DNA of 61,265 bases from an uncultured Clostridia bacterium. GTDB lineage: Bacteria; Bacillota; Clostridia; Lachnospirales; CAG-274. The stretch lies in NCBI GenBank assembly GCA_944381435.1, contig CALWLD010000013.1, forward strand, positions 1 through 61,265, read 5' to 3'. Made by a program: the position numbers and the translations under genes. This document shows, in pieces, positions 1 through 7,853 of the stretch (positions are counted from its first letter, which is position 1; every line of letters begins with the position of its first letter). Under the pieces are notes generated by a model, which saw nothing but the letters and a program-made list of their open reading frames with translations, had not been told where the DNA came from and did not search any database.

Positions 1-75
1 AAACCTCCTATGATAGTTTAATTCTACCACAGGAGGTCTCTTTTTTCTATTGTCCATTTTTTACGGACTTGTTCA
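1..75 (-). mobile_element. End of an IS3-like insertion sequence, truncated by the window edge
   Basis: The first 75 bases are the exact reverse complement of the last 76 bases. Read on the minus strand the element begins TGAACAAGTCCG..., resembling IS3/IS150-type terminal repeats that start TGA and carry TGGACA about 20 bases in (family recalled, not searched). Inside it is a long hairpin containing an AGGAGG ribosome-binding site, so the transposase gene should start just beyond base 1, reading outward. No transposase coding sequence is inside the window. Confidence 0.7.
3..37 (-). promoter_or_regulatory. Hairpin hiding the Shine-Dalgarno of the insertion sequence
   Basis: Arms 3-16 and 24-37 with a 7-base loop. 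Read as RNA on the minus strand the 14-bp stem closes completely, two of the pairs being G-U, and the AGGAGGU is entirely paired with ACCUCCU. This is the left copy of the structure at 61228-61262. Confidence 0.6.
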
Positions 76-100
76 AATTTACAGCCTTTTATTTACTTCC

Positions 101-208
101 AATTAATGTATAAACTTAGTTTGTTTAATTAAAATTTGCATACGTTTTTTGTATTAAATTTTAGTTAAATAGCCTGTTTTTAAACACAAAGTGTTAAAAA
201 ATTGATTT
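101..208 (-). repeat. Dispersed double-hairpin element, copy A (reverse orientation)
   Basis: This copy starts directly at the TAA of spoIIIAH and runs in the sense of that gene. It contains the short hairpin (AACAC-UUU-GUGUU core, A/U flanks) followed by the conserved AACAGG... segment, the ATTTAATACAAAAA loop segment and a decayed right arm. It is the most diverged of the five full-length copies. Together with the insertion-sequence end it fills the space downstream of the operon. Confidence 0.8.
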
Positions 209-838
209 TTATTTTTTCATAGGGCTTATTCTTATTTGGTCAACGCTAGCTCCTGTTTTTCTTTTTATAATATCTTCTATCTGTGCAATTTCTGCCTCGC
301 TAAGCTCTGTTTTGTTAACAACAACATCTACAGTTTCATCATCTATTCTAACATAAACTTCTTTAAAACCTTTAGCTTCAATCATAGCCTCTGATGCTGT
401 TTCTTTTTCAATTCTTTCTTGAATTTTAAGCATTTCATCGGCAGCAGTAGCCTTTTTATCTTGTTCGATATTTTCGTTATTAATCATTTCTGTTAAAATA
501 TCTTTTTGTTTAGCCCTTGCTTGCTCTCTTTCTAGCTTAGCCTGAACAAAATAAGATGTATCGTTACTGCTGTTTACAAACACCGCTTTGCCTGCCTCGT
601 CATCTTCATCGTTAGATGCAACAGCCTCTGCCTCTACATTTTCGTTGTTTTCTTCATTATGTACTACCTCTTCACCATATAGGTCATAATCTGGCACAAG
701 CCCTGTTATATCCTCGTCATCTGTTAAAACTACTTCTGCTGTTTCTGTGCTATTTCCTACATAGTTTAAATATCCAGCAGCACCTACCATAACCACTAAA
801 GCTGTTATTATAATTTGATTTCTCTTAAATGCAAACAT
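209..838 (-). CDS. spoIIIAH: Stage III sporulation protein AH
   Basis: A 209-residue protein with one N-terminal membrane segment (about residues 9-27) followed by an acidic low-complexity linker, a charged helical region (about 98-150) and a C-terminal ring-building domain related to the YscJ/FliF fold (about 150-205). SpoIIIAH lies in the mother-cell membrane and binds forespore SpoIIQ across the intermembrane space, forming part of the feeding-tube channel needed for late forespore gene expression. It is the last of eight collinear spoIIIA genes. The ATG has an AAGGAGG site 6 bases upstream. The acidic linker is longer than I expect for the family. Its stop codon abuts repeat copy A. Confidence 0.93.
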   Translation of the reverse strand: MFAFKRNQIIITALVVMVGAAGYLNYVGNSTETAEVVLTDDEDITGLVPDYDLYGEEVVHNEENNENVEAEAVASNDEDDEAGKAVFVNSSNDTSYFVQAKLEREQARAKQKDILTEMINNENIEQDKKATAADEMLKIQERIEKETASEAMIEAKGFKEVYVRIDDETVDVVVNKTELSEAEIAQIEDIIKRKTGASVDQIRISPMKK

Positions 839-919
839 ATTTTGCCTCCTTAATAAAATTTTTTAAAGATACTGAAATAATTTAAGTATTACTAAAATAT
901 AATTTTAGCATTAATAAAA

Positions 920-1477
920 TTATTTCATTTCTAATACTTCTATTTTATGCATTTCAACACCTAATAATGCATTAGTTGCTTCAATTAATGTATTTTTTAT
1001 TTCAACATTACCTCCTCCTTGTGCTACAATTAAAACACCTGATATTTTAGGACTTAACTCTTTTAAAACAAGAGGCTCATCACCTGATATTTTAACAGTG
1101 CTAGATTGAGATTTGTCTGTTGTTATCTGTCTTTTATCTCCGTTTAAAGCCTCTTCATTTGTTGTGCCGTTTTCTTTTATGTTATCATCTTTAGTTACAA
1201 TTTCTTTGCCACTTTCTAAAACAATCATAACATCTACGTTGCCAACACCTTGCACTTTAGATAAAATTTCTTCTAGCCTTTTTTCTAGTTGTTTTTCGTA
1301 GCTATCTTCTGTTATATCTGTGTTTAAAGATTGTCCTTTATAGTCTATGCTTTTATCTTCTTTTTTATTACTATCAAAGATACCACTTATTATAAGTAGC
1401 ATTATCCCTAAAAAAATAACAAATAAAATATTATAGTAATTTTTTTTATCTTTAAATATGTTTCTAAATATGCTCAT
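920..1477 (-). CDS. spoIIIAG: Stage III sporulation protein AG
   Basis: A 185-residue protein with a cytoplasmic N-terminus, a single membrane segment (about 16-34) and an extracytoplasmic domain ending in the ring-building motif region. SpoIIIAG forms a large ring in the mother-cell outer forespore membrane as part of the SpoIIIA-SpoIIQ complex. It sits between spoIIIAF and spoIIIAH in conserved order, separated from spoIIIAH by 81 bases. The central segment (about 85-130) is rich in Lys, Asp, Asn and Thr and is probably the flexible insertion seen in this family. Start ATG is preceded by AAAGGAGAAA. Confidence 0.92.
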   Translation of the reverse strand: MSIFRNIFKDKKNYYNILFVIFLGIMLLIISGIFDSNKKEDKSIDYKGQSLNTDITEDSYEKQLEKRLEEILSKVQGVGNVDVMIVLESGKEIVTKDDNIKENGTTNEEALNGDKRQITTDKSQSSTVKISGDEPLVLKELSPKISGVLIVAQGGGNVEIKNTLIEATNALLGVEMHKIEVLEMK

Positions 1478-1509
1478 TTTTTTCTCCTTTACTGGTTTTA
1501 TAACACGGT

Positions 1510-2061
1510 TTAAATGAAGTTTATAACCACATTTTCTTCTTTTATACCATATAAATTAGCAATATCTTTTTTTATGTTATTTATTTCTTTGTTTTTTAAG
1601 CTTTCATCTTCATTAAAAGGCTTTACATATATTTTGTTGTTATTTTCTGTTAATGTAATATAAATTTTATCAATAGTTAGCTCTAAGTATTTATTTTCAT
1701 ATATTTCTAGCTCTATATCTTTTATTATGTATTTATCCTTTAATACAGTTTTTATTTGGCTTTTTATGTTCTCTTTAAATGCATTTTTTACCATCTCGTT
1801 TTGTATGTTTTCATACTTTTTAATATCTATATTAGCATTTTCTTTAAAATCTTCTTCATTAAAAATAGTTAAAGCTTCCACATTTTTTACGCTATCAAAT
1901 ATTAATCCTAAAGGCTTAATCATTACAAAGATAAGCATCATACCAAAAACTAAATTTATGTAAGAACGGTATTTGTTAGTAGGCAAAATAACCTGTATAA
2001 AAGACATAAATATTAAAAATAAAATAATATTTTTTATATAGTCATAAAAATAATTTATCAT
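1510..2061 (-). CDS. spoIIIAF: Stage III sporulation protein AF
   Basis: A 183-residue protein with two N-terminal membrane helices (about 10-28 and 34-54) and a soluble C-terminal domain of about 110 residues ending in the GIKEENVVINF-type beta strand typical of the family. SpoIIIAF is a component of the SpoIIIA secretion-like complex in the engulfing mother-cell membrane. It lies 12 bases downstream of spoIIIAE, and an AGGAGG site precedes the ATG. The position in the operon and the two-helix-plus-domain layout support the call. Confidence 0.9.
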   Translation of the reverse strand: MINYFYDYIKNIILFLIFMSFIQVILPTNKYRSYINLVFGMMLIFVMIKPLGLIFDSVKNVEALTIFNEEDFKENANIDIKKYENIQNEMVKNAFKENIKSQIKTVLKDKYIIKDIELEIYENKYLELTIDKIYITLTENNNKIYVKPFNEDESLKNKEINNIKKDIANLYGIKEENVVINFI

Positions 2062-2073
2062 AAAAAGCCTCCT

Positions 2074-3189
2074 TTATCCTGTTACGGTAAGCATAATAGC
2101 TATAAAAAATATAAAAAGTATTAAAAATATAACAAGAGCAGATAAAATAAGCTTTGTATATTCTCCCATTGTGTCAACGCAAGTTGTTATTCTTCTATCT
2201 GCTATAGGTTCTATTAATATAGCAGTTATTTTATATATAAGTATTATAGCTATAAGCTTTATTAAAGGCACAATGGAACAAATAATAATAGTTATTACTA
2301 TGCCTATAAAAACACCACTTTTTAAAATACTTACAAAATACATAATGCTATCTACAGCCCCTGTTATGGCATCACCTACAACAGGCACAAAGCTAACAAA
2401 AGTTTTTGCCGTTTTGTTTACCACCCCATTTAAGATAGGAGCCCCTATCCTTTGCATTGATATTATAAATCCTAATATAACTGCAAGACTTCTTAAAGAA
2501 AAATTAACAAGCCATTTTAAAAAATCTATAAGCTTATTTAAAACATCTTTAGGGGTAATATAGTTTATAATATTAAGTATCGCCGTTGCTGATAATAAAG
2601 GTACAAACATATTTTGCATAAAAAATGAAAGCACATTTAAAGATAACAATATAAAGCTACTAAAGATAGCCCCACTGCTAGTTGCTCCAGACATAAATAA
2701 AAGCCCAACAAGCATAGGCATTATACCGCTTATAATGTTAGATACGCTATGTATGGTATCATATAAAATAGAAATAGCTAAGTTAAAGCTTGTGGCAAGA
2801 AGCATAGCTATAACCATATATGTAGTGTAAAAACCTATTTCAGATACACCTTGGCTTTTAAAATTTTCTGTTAATATTTTAAAAAAAGCAGATAAAAAAG
2901 CTATTAATATTACATTTTTTATTATGCTAGAATTTATTACTATTTCTTCAAAAATAGCTTGTACTATGTAATTTAATATTTTAGATATGCTAAAATCTAA
3001 CCCTTTGCCAGATATAATATCCTTTACCATCTTAGAAAATTTAAAATCACTTTTATAAATATTTTCATTTATCAAGGTGTCATATTGCTCTATATCAAGG
3101 CTATTAAGCCCTTCTTGTAAATAATCACTTGCATAAACCTTATTATAAAAAACAAAAACAAAAAGTATAGCAATTAAAATCTTTTTCAT
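2074..3189 (-). CDS. spoIIIAE: Stage III sporulation protein AE
   Basis: A 371-residue polytopic membrane protein with a cleavable-looking signal (residues 1-20, ending YASD) and about seven hydrophobic segments from residue 85 to the C-terminus, including a conserved-looking SGATSSGAIFSS stretch. SpoIIIAE is the largest integral membrane subunit of the SpoIIIA complex and probably contributes to the membrane pore. It starts 10 bases after spoIIIAD ends. The site before the ATG reads TAGGGGG. Length is near the usual 390-400. Confidence 0.93.
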   Translation of the reverse strand: MKKILIAILFVFVFYNKVYASDYLQEGLNSLDIEQYDTLINENIYKSDFKFSKMVKDIISGKGLDFSISKILNYIVQAIFEEIVINSSIIKNVILIAFLSAFFKILTENFKSQGVSEIGFYTTYMVIAMLLATSFNLAISILYDTIHSVSNIISGIMPMLVGLLFMSGATSSGAIFSSFILLSLNVLSFFMQNMFVPLLSATAILNIINYITPKDVLNKLIDFLKWLVNFSLRSLAVILGFIISMQRIGAPILNGVVNKTAKTFVSFVPVVGDAITGAVDSIMYFVSILKSGVFIGIVITIIICSIVPLIKLIAIILIYKITAILIEPIADRRITTCVDTMGEYTKLILSALVIFLILFIFFIAIMLTVTG

Positions 3190-3199
3190 ATAGTACCCC

Positions 3200-3586
3200 C
3201 TAAGGCATAAGGCTTGTTATCAAGCTTAATAACCTTGTAATTATAGGTATAGATATAAACATAATAAGCACCTTTCCTGCTAGCTCTATTTTAGATGCAA
3301 TAGCACCCTCTCCAGCATCTATACAAATCTGGGAAGAAAATTCACATATATAAGATATACCTATTATTTTTAATATAACACCTATATGCTCTATACCTAT
3401 ATCTAGCATAGACACTATATCTAGTATAGAGTTTAAAACTTCTTCTAATGTAGGCATAATAAGCATAAACATTATTACCCCTGTAACAATAGCTATCATA
3501 ACAGACATATTAGCCATTTGTGGCTTTACAATCAAAATAGCTATTACACCTATAATTGCTATTATGCATATTTTTAAAATATCCAT
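3200..3586 (-). CDS. spoIIIAD: Stage III sporulation protein AD
   Basis: A 128-residue hydrophobic protein with about four membrane segments. The central IEHIGVILKIIGISYICEFSS-like region with Glu and Cys is characteristic of the family. It is a small integral membrane subunit of the SpoIIIA channel and is sequence-related to SpoIIIAC. An AGGAGGTGG site precedes the ATG. It is transcribed directly after spoIIIAC, with an 18-base gap. Confidence 0.93.
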   Translation of the reverse strand: MDILKICIIAIIGVIAILIVKPQMANMSVMIAIVTGVIMFMLIMPTLEEVLNSILDIVSMLDIGIEHIGVILKIIGISYICEFSSQICIDAGEGAIASKIELAGKVLIMFISIPIITRLLSLITSLMP

Positions 3587-3604
3587 TTTCCACCTCCTAA
3601 AAGG

Positions 3605-3799
3605 CTAAAGGCTAAAAAGGGTTTGTACCGTTTCAAAAAGCTCACTTATGTACTGTATAACCCAAAATAAAACTACAACCAAGCCTGCTAAAGTTGTTAG
3701 CATAGCTTGCTCTTCTCTGCCCGCTCTTATAAGCACCTGATTTAAAACAGATACCAAAATACCAACTGCTGCTATTTGAAAAATAACTGTAACGTCCAT
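3605..3799 (-). CDS. spoIIIAC: Stage III sporulation protein AC
   Basis: A 64-residue protein with two membrane helices separated by a short polar loop (LIRAGREEQA), which is the family hallmark. It is the smallest membrane subunit of the SpoIIIA complex. The length matches the usual 64-68 residues. It starts 9 bases after spoIIIAB stops and has an AGGTGGA site. Confidence 0.94.
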   Translation of the reverse strand: MDVTVIFQIAAVGILVSVLNQVLIRAGREEQAMLTTLAGLVVVLFWVIQYISELFETVQTLFSL

Positions 3800-3808
3800 A
3801 ATCCACCT

Positions 3809-4327
3809 CTAAATCAATAATATTATTATCATTAGTCCTGACAAGAAACCTAAACTTTGATACATTTTAAAAGTTTTACTTTTTTCTATATTTATATTTT
3901 TTACTGCATTATCTATATAATCTATAACTAGGTTTAAACCTTCTATGTTAAAGCTTCTGTCTATTGAGCCAATTATTTTACCAACAAGAGCTATGTTTTC
4001 TATATCTTCTTTTATAAGATAAGTATCTAGGCTATCATTTTTTATAGCATCTTCCCATAAGATAGCTAGCTCTTCTCCCCTTCTTTCTTCTAAATTTTTT
4101 CTAAATTTTATAAATATATTTTTTATAGGCTTGTCTAAATTTTTTTCAATATTTAACAAAGCCTCATTTAAGCTAGAGAAAAATTTTATTTCAGAAGCTA
4201 GAGAAAGTATTGCTCTTTTTATTTCTAAAAGGTCGTTTTTTCTATAAACAGGCTTATAAGCATAGTAAAATCCTATTGTAGAAAAACCTATTAAAATAAT
4301 AACACTTGCAAATATTTTTATATACAT
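3809..4327 (-). CDS. spoIIIAB: Stage III sporulation protein AB
   Basis: A 172-residue protein with an N-terminal membrane helix (about 5-24), a cytoplasmic helical domain and a C-terminal hydrophobic helix (about 155-171). The layout resembles GspF-like membrane proteins of secretion systems, and the family is thought to partner the SpoIIIAA ATPase. The ATG directly abuts the stop codon of spoIIIAA (TAAATG), indicating translational coupling. Confidence 0.92.
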   Translation of the reverse strand: MYIKIFASVIILIGFSTIGFYYAYKPVYRKNDLLEIKRAILSLASEIKFFSSLNEALLNIEKNLDKPIKNIFIKFRKNLEERRGEELAILWEDAIKNDSLDTYLIKEDIENIALVGKIIGSIDRSFNIEGLNLVIDYIDNAVKNINIEKSKTFKMYQSLGFLSGLMIIILLI

Positions 4328-5272
4328 TTATATAACCTCTTTATATATATTTATTAAATTTTCGTTGTATATTTTATCTATACTACATATATCTTTCTTT
4401 CTATTTAATATTATATAGCGTTCAAAAATTTTCTTATTTAATATATTTTTTATGTTTTCCTTCTGTTTTATATCTTCTATGTTGTAAGCGTGTATAGTGC
4501 ATATAATTTTAACACCGCTATTAGCTATTTTTTCAATAGCCTCTATATCTTCTTTACTGCCTATTTCATCAACAGCTATAACGCTAGGCGACATACTTCT
4601 TAAAACCATAAGCATACCTTCATATTTTGGGCATCTATCTAAAACATCTGTTCTTTTGCCAACATCTAGCTGTATTTTCCCCATATATGTACCTGCAATT
4701 TCAGAACGTTCATCTATTAAGGCTACGTTTTCTTTTAAATCGCTAATATTTCTTATAATATCTCTTAAAAGGGTTGTTTTGCCACAATTAGGCGGTGATA
4801 TTATCATTGTAGATTTTATACTTTCACAATTTATGTAATGCAAAATATGGTTAGAGCAACCTTTTACCTCTCTTGCTATTCTTATATTTATAGAAGATAT
4901 GTTTCTTATGGTTTTTATTTTATTATCCTCTATGATAGCCTTTCCTGTTATGCCTACCCTAAATCCTCCTTTTAATGTTAAAAATCCGTTTTTAAGCTCT
5001 TGCTCTAAAGCATATATAGAGTAATCTCCCATAGTTTCTATAGTTTGAGATATATCTTCCATAGTGGGCTTATATACATTTTCTAAAAATACACTTGATA
5101 AAGTTTTATCTTTTAAAACAATGTATTCCTTATCAAAGGTTTTAAAAATAATGCTTCTATCTAGCCTTATTCTTATTTCTTCTGCCTCTTCAAAATATTT
5201 ACTATCTATATCTTTTAACACCTGCTTTAAGTTTTTCCCAAAATAGTTTATAAGCTTGTCCTTTATAACCAT
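4328..5272 (-). CDS. spoIIIAA: Stage III sporulation protein AA, secretion-type ATPase
   Basis: A 314-residue cytoplasmic ATPase. The Walker A motif PPNCGKTT lies at residues 160-167, followed by ALIDERSEI and the Walker B-like VIAVDEIG. The family is related to type II/IV secretion ATPases and is thought to power the SpoIIIA-SpoIIQ channel. It is the first gene of the operon. The ATG is preceded by AAAGGAGGAA, and a sigma-E-like promoter lies upstream (5300-5329). Length is typical (about 305-335). Confidence 0.95.
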   Translation of the reverse strand: MVIKDKLINYFGKNLKQVLKDIDSKYFEEAEEIRIRLDRSIIFKTFDKEYIVLKDKTLSSVFLENVYKPTMEDISQTIETMGDYSIYALEQELKNGFLTLKGGFRVGITGKAIIEDNKIKTIRNISSINIRIAREVKGCSNHILHYINCESIKSTMIISPPNCGKTTLLRDIIRNISDLKENVALIDERSEIAGTYMGKIQLDVGKRTDVLDRCPKYEGMLMVLRSMSPSVIAVDEIGSKEDIEAIEKIANSGVKIICTIHAYNIEDIKQKENIKNILNKKIFERYIILNRKKDICSIDKIYNENLINIYKEVI

Positions 5273-5299
5273 TTTTCATTCCTCCTTTGTCTATAAAAA

Positions 5300-5329
5300 T
5301 ATATATGTTTTTTAAAAAATAAATATTAC
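5300..5329 (-). promoter_or_regulatory. Predicted sigma-E promoter of the spoIIIA operon
   Basis: Read on the minus strand: GTAATATT, 14 bases, CATATATA. The published sigma-E consensus is approximately KMATATT-N14-CATACAMT. The site is 28 bases upstream of the spoIIIAA start. The spoIIIA operon is sigma-E-dependent in Bacillus subtilis. The assignment here rests on the match alone. Confidence 0.5.
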
Positions 5330-5359
5330 TTTTTTTTATTATTTTTTATTGTAAAATTA

Positions 5360-5388
5360 TTGAAAAAAATGTAAATTTATTATAAAAT
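5360..5388 (+). promoter_or_regulatory. Predicted sigma-A promoter for DUF4321-maf
   Basis: TTGAAA, 17 bases, TAAAAT, ending about 40 bases before the DUF4321 start. It is divergent from the spoIIIA promoter. Confidence 0.5.
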
Positions 5389-5430
5389 ATAAATTGATGT
5401 GTCTTAAACTTATTAAAAGGGGTTGATTTT

Positions 5431-5688
5431 ATAAAAGCTTCAAAAAACACACTTATTTTTGTGCTAACTGTTATATCTGGTTTAATCATTGGTTGTTTTA
5501 TAGGTGATATGGTAAAAGATATAAAATATTTAAATTGGTTAAGCTATGGCAAAACTATAGGCTTAACATCACCTTTAGCAATAAATTTAGAAATAATAGC
5601 TATACAGTTTTCCTTTACAATAAAATTTACTTTAGCTGGTATTATAGGTATGATAATATCTATATTAATATATAAAAAGTTATCTTAA
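5431..5688 (+). CDS. DUF4321-type small membrane protein, apparent AUA start
   Basis: An 85-residue protein with two membrane helices (about 9-27 and 63-82) and the sequence WLSYGKTIGLTSPLAI between them. This matches the small DUF4321 family that commonly precedes maf in clostridia; its function is unknown. The first conventional in-frame start is GTG 5461, which would remove the conserved KxSKN N-terminus and half of helix 1 and would lie 38 bases from the ribosome-binding site. AAAAGGGG (5415-5422) is spaced 8 bases from ATA 5431, exactly where an ATG would be expected. I therefore start at ATA. A single-base change or sequencing error is possible. Confidence 0.65.
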   Translation: MKASKNTLIFVLTVISGLIIGCFIGDMVKDIKYLNWLSYGKTIGLTSPLAINLEIIAIQFSFTIKFTLAGIIGMIISILIYKKLS

Positions 5689-5700
5689 AGGTGGTTTGGT

Positions 5701-6291
5701 ATGAAAAAAATTATATTGGCATCGTCTTCTCCTAGAAGATGTGCTTTGTTAAACCAAATGGGTATACAGTTTGATATAATCCCTAGTGATATAGATGAAG
5801 ATAAATTTAATCATTTAAAGGGTAGTGAGCTTGTAAAAACCCTTTCTTTAGAAAAAGCTAAAAATATTTTTAATAAAATAAAAAAAGAAAATAATGTTTG
5901 TGTAATAGGTTGCGACACAATAGTTTCTATAAACGATAAAATACTTGGAAAGCCAAAAGATAAAAATGAAGCCCTTGATATGCTTTTAGAGCTAAACAAC
6001 AATATGCATACAGTTTTTACAGGTCTTACTGTCATAGGCTTTTCTAACAGCTCTTACTTTGAAGAGACAATTTGCTCTTCTTCAAATGTATATTTTTCTG
6101 ATTTTTCTAAAGATGAGCTTTTATCTTATGTAAATACTTTAGAGCCTATGGATAAGGCAGGAGCTTATGGCATACAAGGAAAAGGTGGTTTTTTAGTATC
6201 TAAAATAGACGGTGATTTTTATTCTATTATGGGGCTACCTATAAATAAGCTTTATAACTTATTAAATAAATACAGTTTTTTACATAACTAA
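5701..6291 (+). CDS. maf: Maf-type nucleoside triphosphate pyrophosphatase
   Basis: A 196-residue cytoplasmic protein beginning IILASSSPRR, the Maf signature (SxSPRR), followed by CDTIV at about 74-78 and EPMDKAGAYGIQGKGG at about 153-168. Maf proteins hydrolyse non-canonical or canonical NTPs to NMPs and diphosphate and are linked to septum formation control. The gene lies 12 bases after the DUF4321 gene, with AAAGGTGG ahead of its ATG. It heads the shape and division block. Its stop codon merges with repeat copy B. Confidence 0.93.
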   Translation: MKKIILASSSPRRCALLNQMGIQFDIIPSDIDEDKFNHLKGSELVKTLSLEKAKNIFNKIKKENNVCVIGCDTIVSINDKILGKPKDKNEALDMLLELNNNMHTVFTGLTVIGFSNSSYFEETICSSSNVYFSDFSKDELLSYVNTLEPMDKAGAYGIQGKGGFLVSKIDGDFYSIMGLPINKLYNLLNKYSFLHN

Positions 6292-6412
6292 TCAATTTTT
6301 TGAACACTTTGTGTTCAAAAACAGGTACTCCTAAAATTTTTCAATTAAAATTTAATACAAAAACCGTATATAATTTTTAATTAAAAAATAAGTCGTACCT
6401 TAATTGTAATAA
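6290..6412 (+). repeat. Dispersed double-hairpin element, copy B (first of a tandem pair)
   Basis: It starts at the TAA of maf. The short hairpin has perfect 11-bp arms 6295-6305 and 6309-6319 (TTTTTGAACAC / GTGTTCAAAAA). The long hairpin pairs AGGTACTCCTAAAATTTTT... with ...AAAAAATAAGTCGTACCT, separated by an ATTTAATACAAAAA...-type loop. It is joined head to tail to copy C. Confidence 0.9.
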
Positions 6413-6535
6413 TCAATTTTTTGAATGCTTAGTATTCAAAAACAGGTACTCCTAAAATTTTTTAATTAAAATTTAATACAAAAACACGTATATAATTTTT
6501 AATTAAAAAATAAGTCGTACCTTAATTGTAATAAT
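6411..6535 (+). repeat. Dispersed double-hairpin element, copy C (second of a tandem pair)
   Basis: About 95% identical to copy B. The short hairpin core is GAATGC / GTATTC, so a G-U pair replaces A-U and a U-A pair replaces C-G relative to copy B. The long hairpin is intact. A third unit seems to start at 6534 (AATCAATTTTTA) but loses similarity at once. Confidence 0.9.
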
Positions 6536-6550
6536 CAATTTTTATGATAT

Positions 6551-6590
6551 AAATTTTTATGACATAAATATTATTATGTCATAAAAATTT
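6551..6590. terminator. 17-bp perfect inverted repeat, possible terminator after maf
   Basis: Arms 6551-6567 and 6574-6590 (AAATTTTTATGACATAA and its complement) with a 6-base loop. It could stop transcription from maf, but no clean T-run follows the stem, so the role is uncertain. Confidence 0.4.
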
Positions 6591-6803
6591 TACAAATTAG
6601 ATTTTGTTTTTCCTTGATATATGTTTAAAAACATTGTATTATATAATAATATAGTATTTATTTAACAAATTAATATATATTTGCAATTTTATGCAAAATA
6701 TATATTTTCAATTTTATACATAATTTATATAAATTTTACCCTTTGTATTACTTTTTTAAATTTTTGGATATAATATAGATAATTATTTTTTAGGAGGATA
6801 TAT
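6591..6803. other. AT-rich upstream region of mreB
   Basis: No gene is visible. In related clostridia radC often sits between maf and mreB (recalled, not checked); no radC-like reading frame is present here. A TATAAT at about 6771-6776, just upstream of the mreB AGGAGG site, is a plausible -10, with only a poor -35. Confidence 0.4.
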
Positions 6804-7841
6804 ATGTTATCGATGACAAAAGATATGGGAATAGATTTAGGTACTGCTAATACGCTAGTTTTTGTTAGAGGCAAAGGTATAATAGTAAATGAGCCTTCTG
6901 TTGTTGCTATAAACACATTAACAAGACAAGTTTTAGCAGTTGGTGATGAAGCTAAAAAAATGATAGGTCGTACACCTGGCTCTATACAAGCTATAAGACC
7001 TATGAAAGATGGCGTTATAGCCGATTTTGAAGTTACACAAGAAATGTTAAAATATTTTATAGGAAAAGCATACAATAAATCTTTATTTTCTAGCAAGCCA
7101 CGTATAGTTATATGTGTACCTTCTGGTGTTACAGAGGTTGAAAAACGTGCTGTTATAGAAGCTGCTATGGCTGCTGGTGCTAAAGAAAAAAATGCTTACC
7201 TTATAGAAGAGCCTATGGCTGCTGCTATTGGTGCTGGCCTTCCTGTTGGTGAGCCTTCTGGTAATATGGTTGTAGATATTGGTGGTGGTACAAGCGAAGT
7301 TGCTGTTATATCTCTTGGTGGTATCGTTACTAGCAAGTCTATAAGAGTAGCAGGTGATGTTTTCGATGCTTCTATAGTAAACTATATAAAGAAAGAATAT
7401 AACCTAGCTATTGGTGATAGAAGCGCTGAAAACATTAAAGTGACTATTGGCTGTGCATATCTTGGAGATGAGCAAACAAAAATGGATATAAGAGGTAGAG
7501 ATTTAGTTACAGGTTTACCTAAAACTATCACTATCACTGCTAAAGAAATACAAGATGCATTAAACGAACCTGTTTATACTATGATAGATGCCATTAAATC
7601 TACATTAGAAAAAACTCCACCAGAGCTTGCCTCAGACATTATGGAAACAGGTATTTATTTAACAGGTGGTGGTGCTCTTCTTCGTGGCCTTGATATATTA
7701 ATTTCAGAAGAAACAGGTATGCCTGTTCACATAGCAGATTCTCCTTTAGATTGTGTTGCTTTAGGTACAGGTATGGTTTTAGAGCAAATTGACACTTTAA
7801 AAAATGTTCTTATATCTTCACAACGATTAAGAATGAGCTAA
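6804..7841 (+). CDS. mreB: Rod shape-determining protein MreB
   Basis: A 345-residue actin-like ATPase. Phosphate-binding loop 1 is GIDLGTANT (9-17), loop 2 is [16 protein letters not shown], and the adenosine motif is [12 protein letters not shown]. MreB forms membrane-bound filaments that steer the elongasome. It is followed by mreC and mreD in the standard order. Of two possible starts (6804 and 6813), the first is best spaced from AGGAGG (6792-6797). Length is typical of Bacillota MreB. Confidence 0.97.
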   Translation: MLSMTKDMGIDLGTANTLVFVRGKGIIVNEPSVVAINTLTRQVLAVGDEAKKMIGRTPGSIQAIRPMKDGVIADFEVTQEMLKYFIGKAYNKSLFSSKPRIVICVPSGVTEVEKRAVIEAAMAAGAKEKNAYLIEEPMAAAIGAGLPVGEPSGNMVVDIGGGTSEVAVISLGGIVTSKSIRVAGDVFDASIVNYIKKEYNLAIGDRSAENIKVTIGCAYLGDEQTKMDIRGRDLVTGLPKTITITAKEIQDALNEPVYTMIDAIKSTLEKTPPELASDIMETGIYLTGGGALLRGLDILISEETGMPVHIADSPLDCVALGTGMVLEQIDTLKNVLISSQRLRMS

Positions 7842-7853
7842 GGAGCGTTTTAA

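Noticed and set aside
6290-6412. Double-hairpin element as an ordinary rho-independent terminator
   Set aside because: Neither hairpin is followed by a T-run in the sense direction; after copy D a proper terminator follows. An effect on RNA ends is still possible.
6290-6535. Tandem repeats as a CRISPR array
   Set aside because: The units are contiguous ~122-bp copies with no unique spacers and no cas genes.
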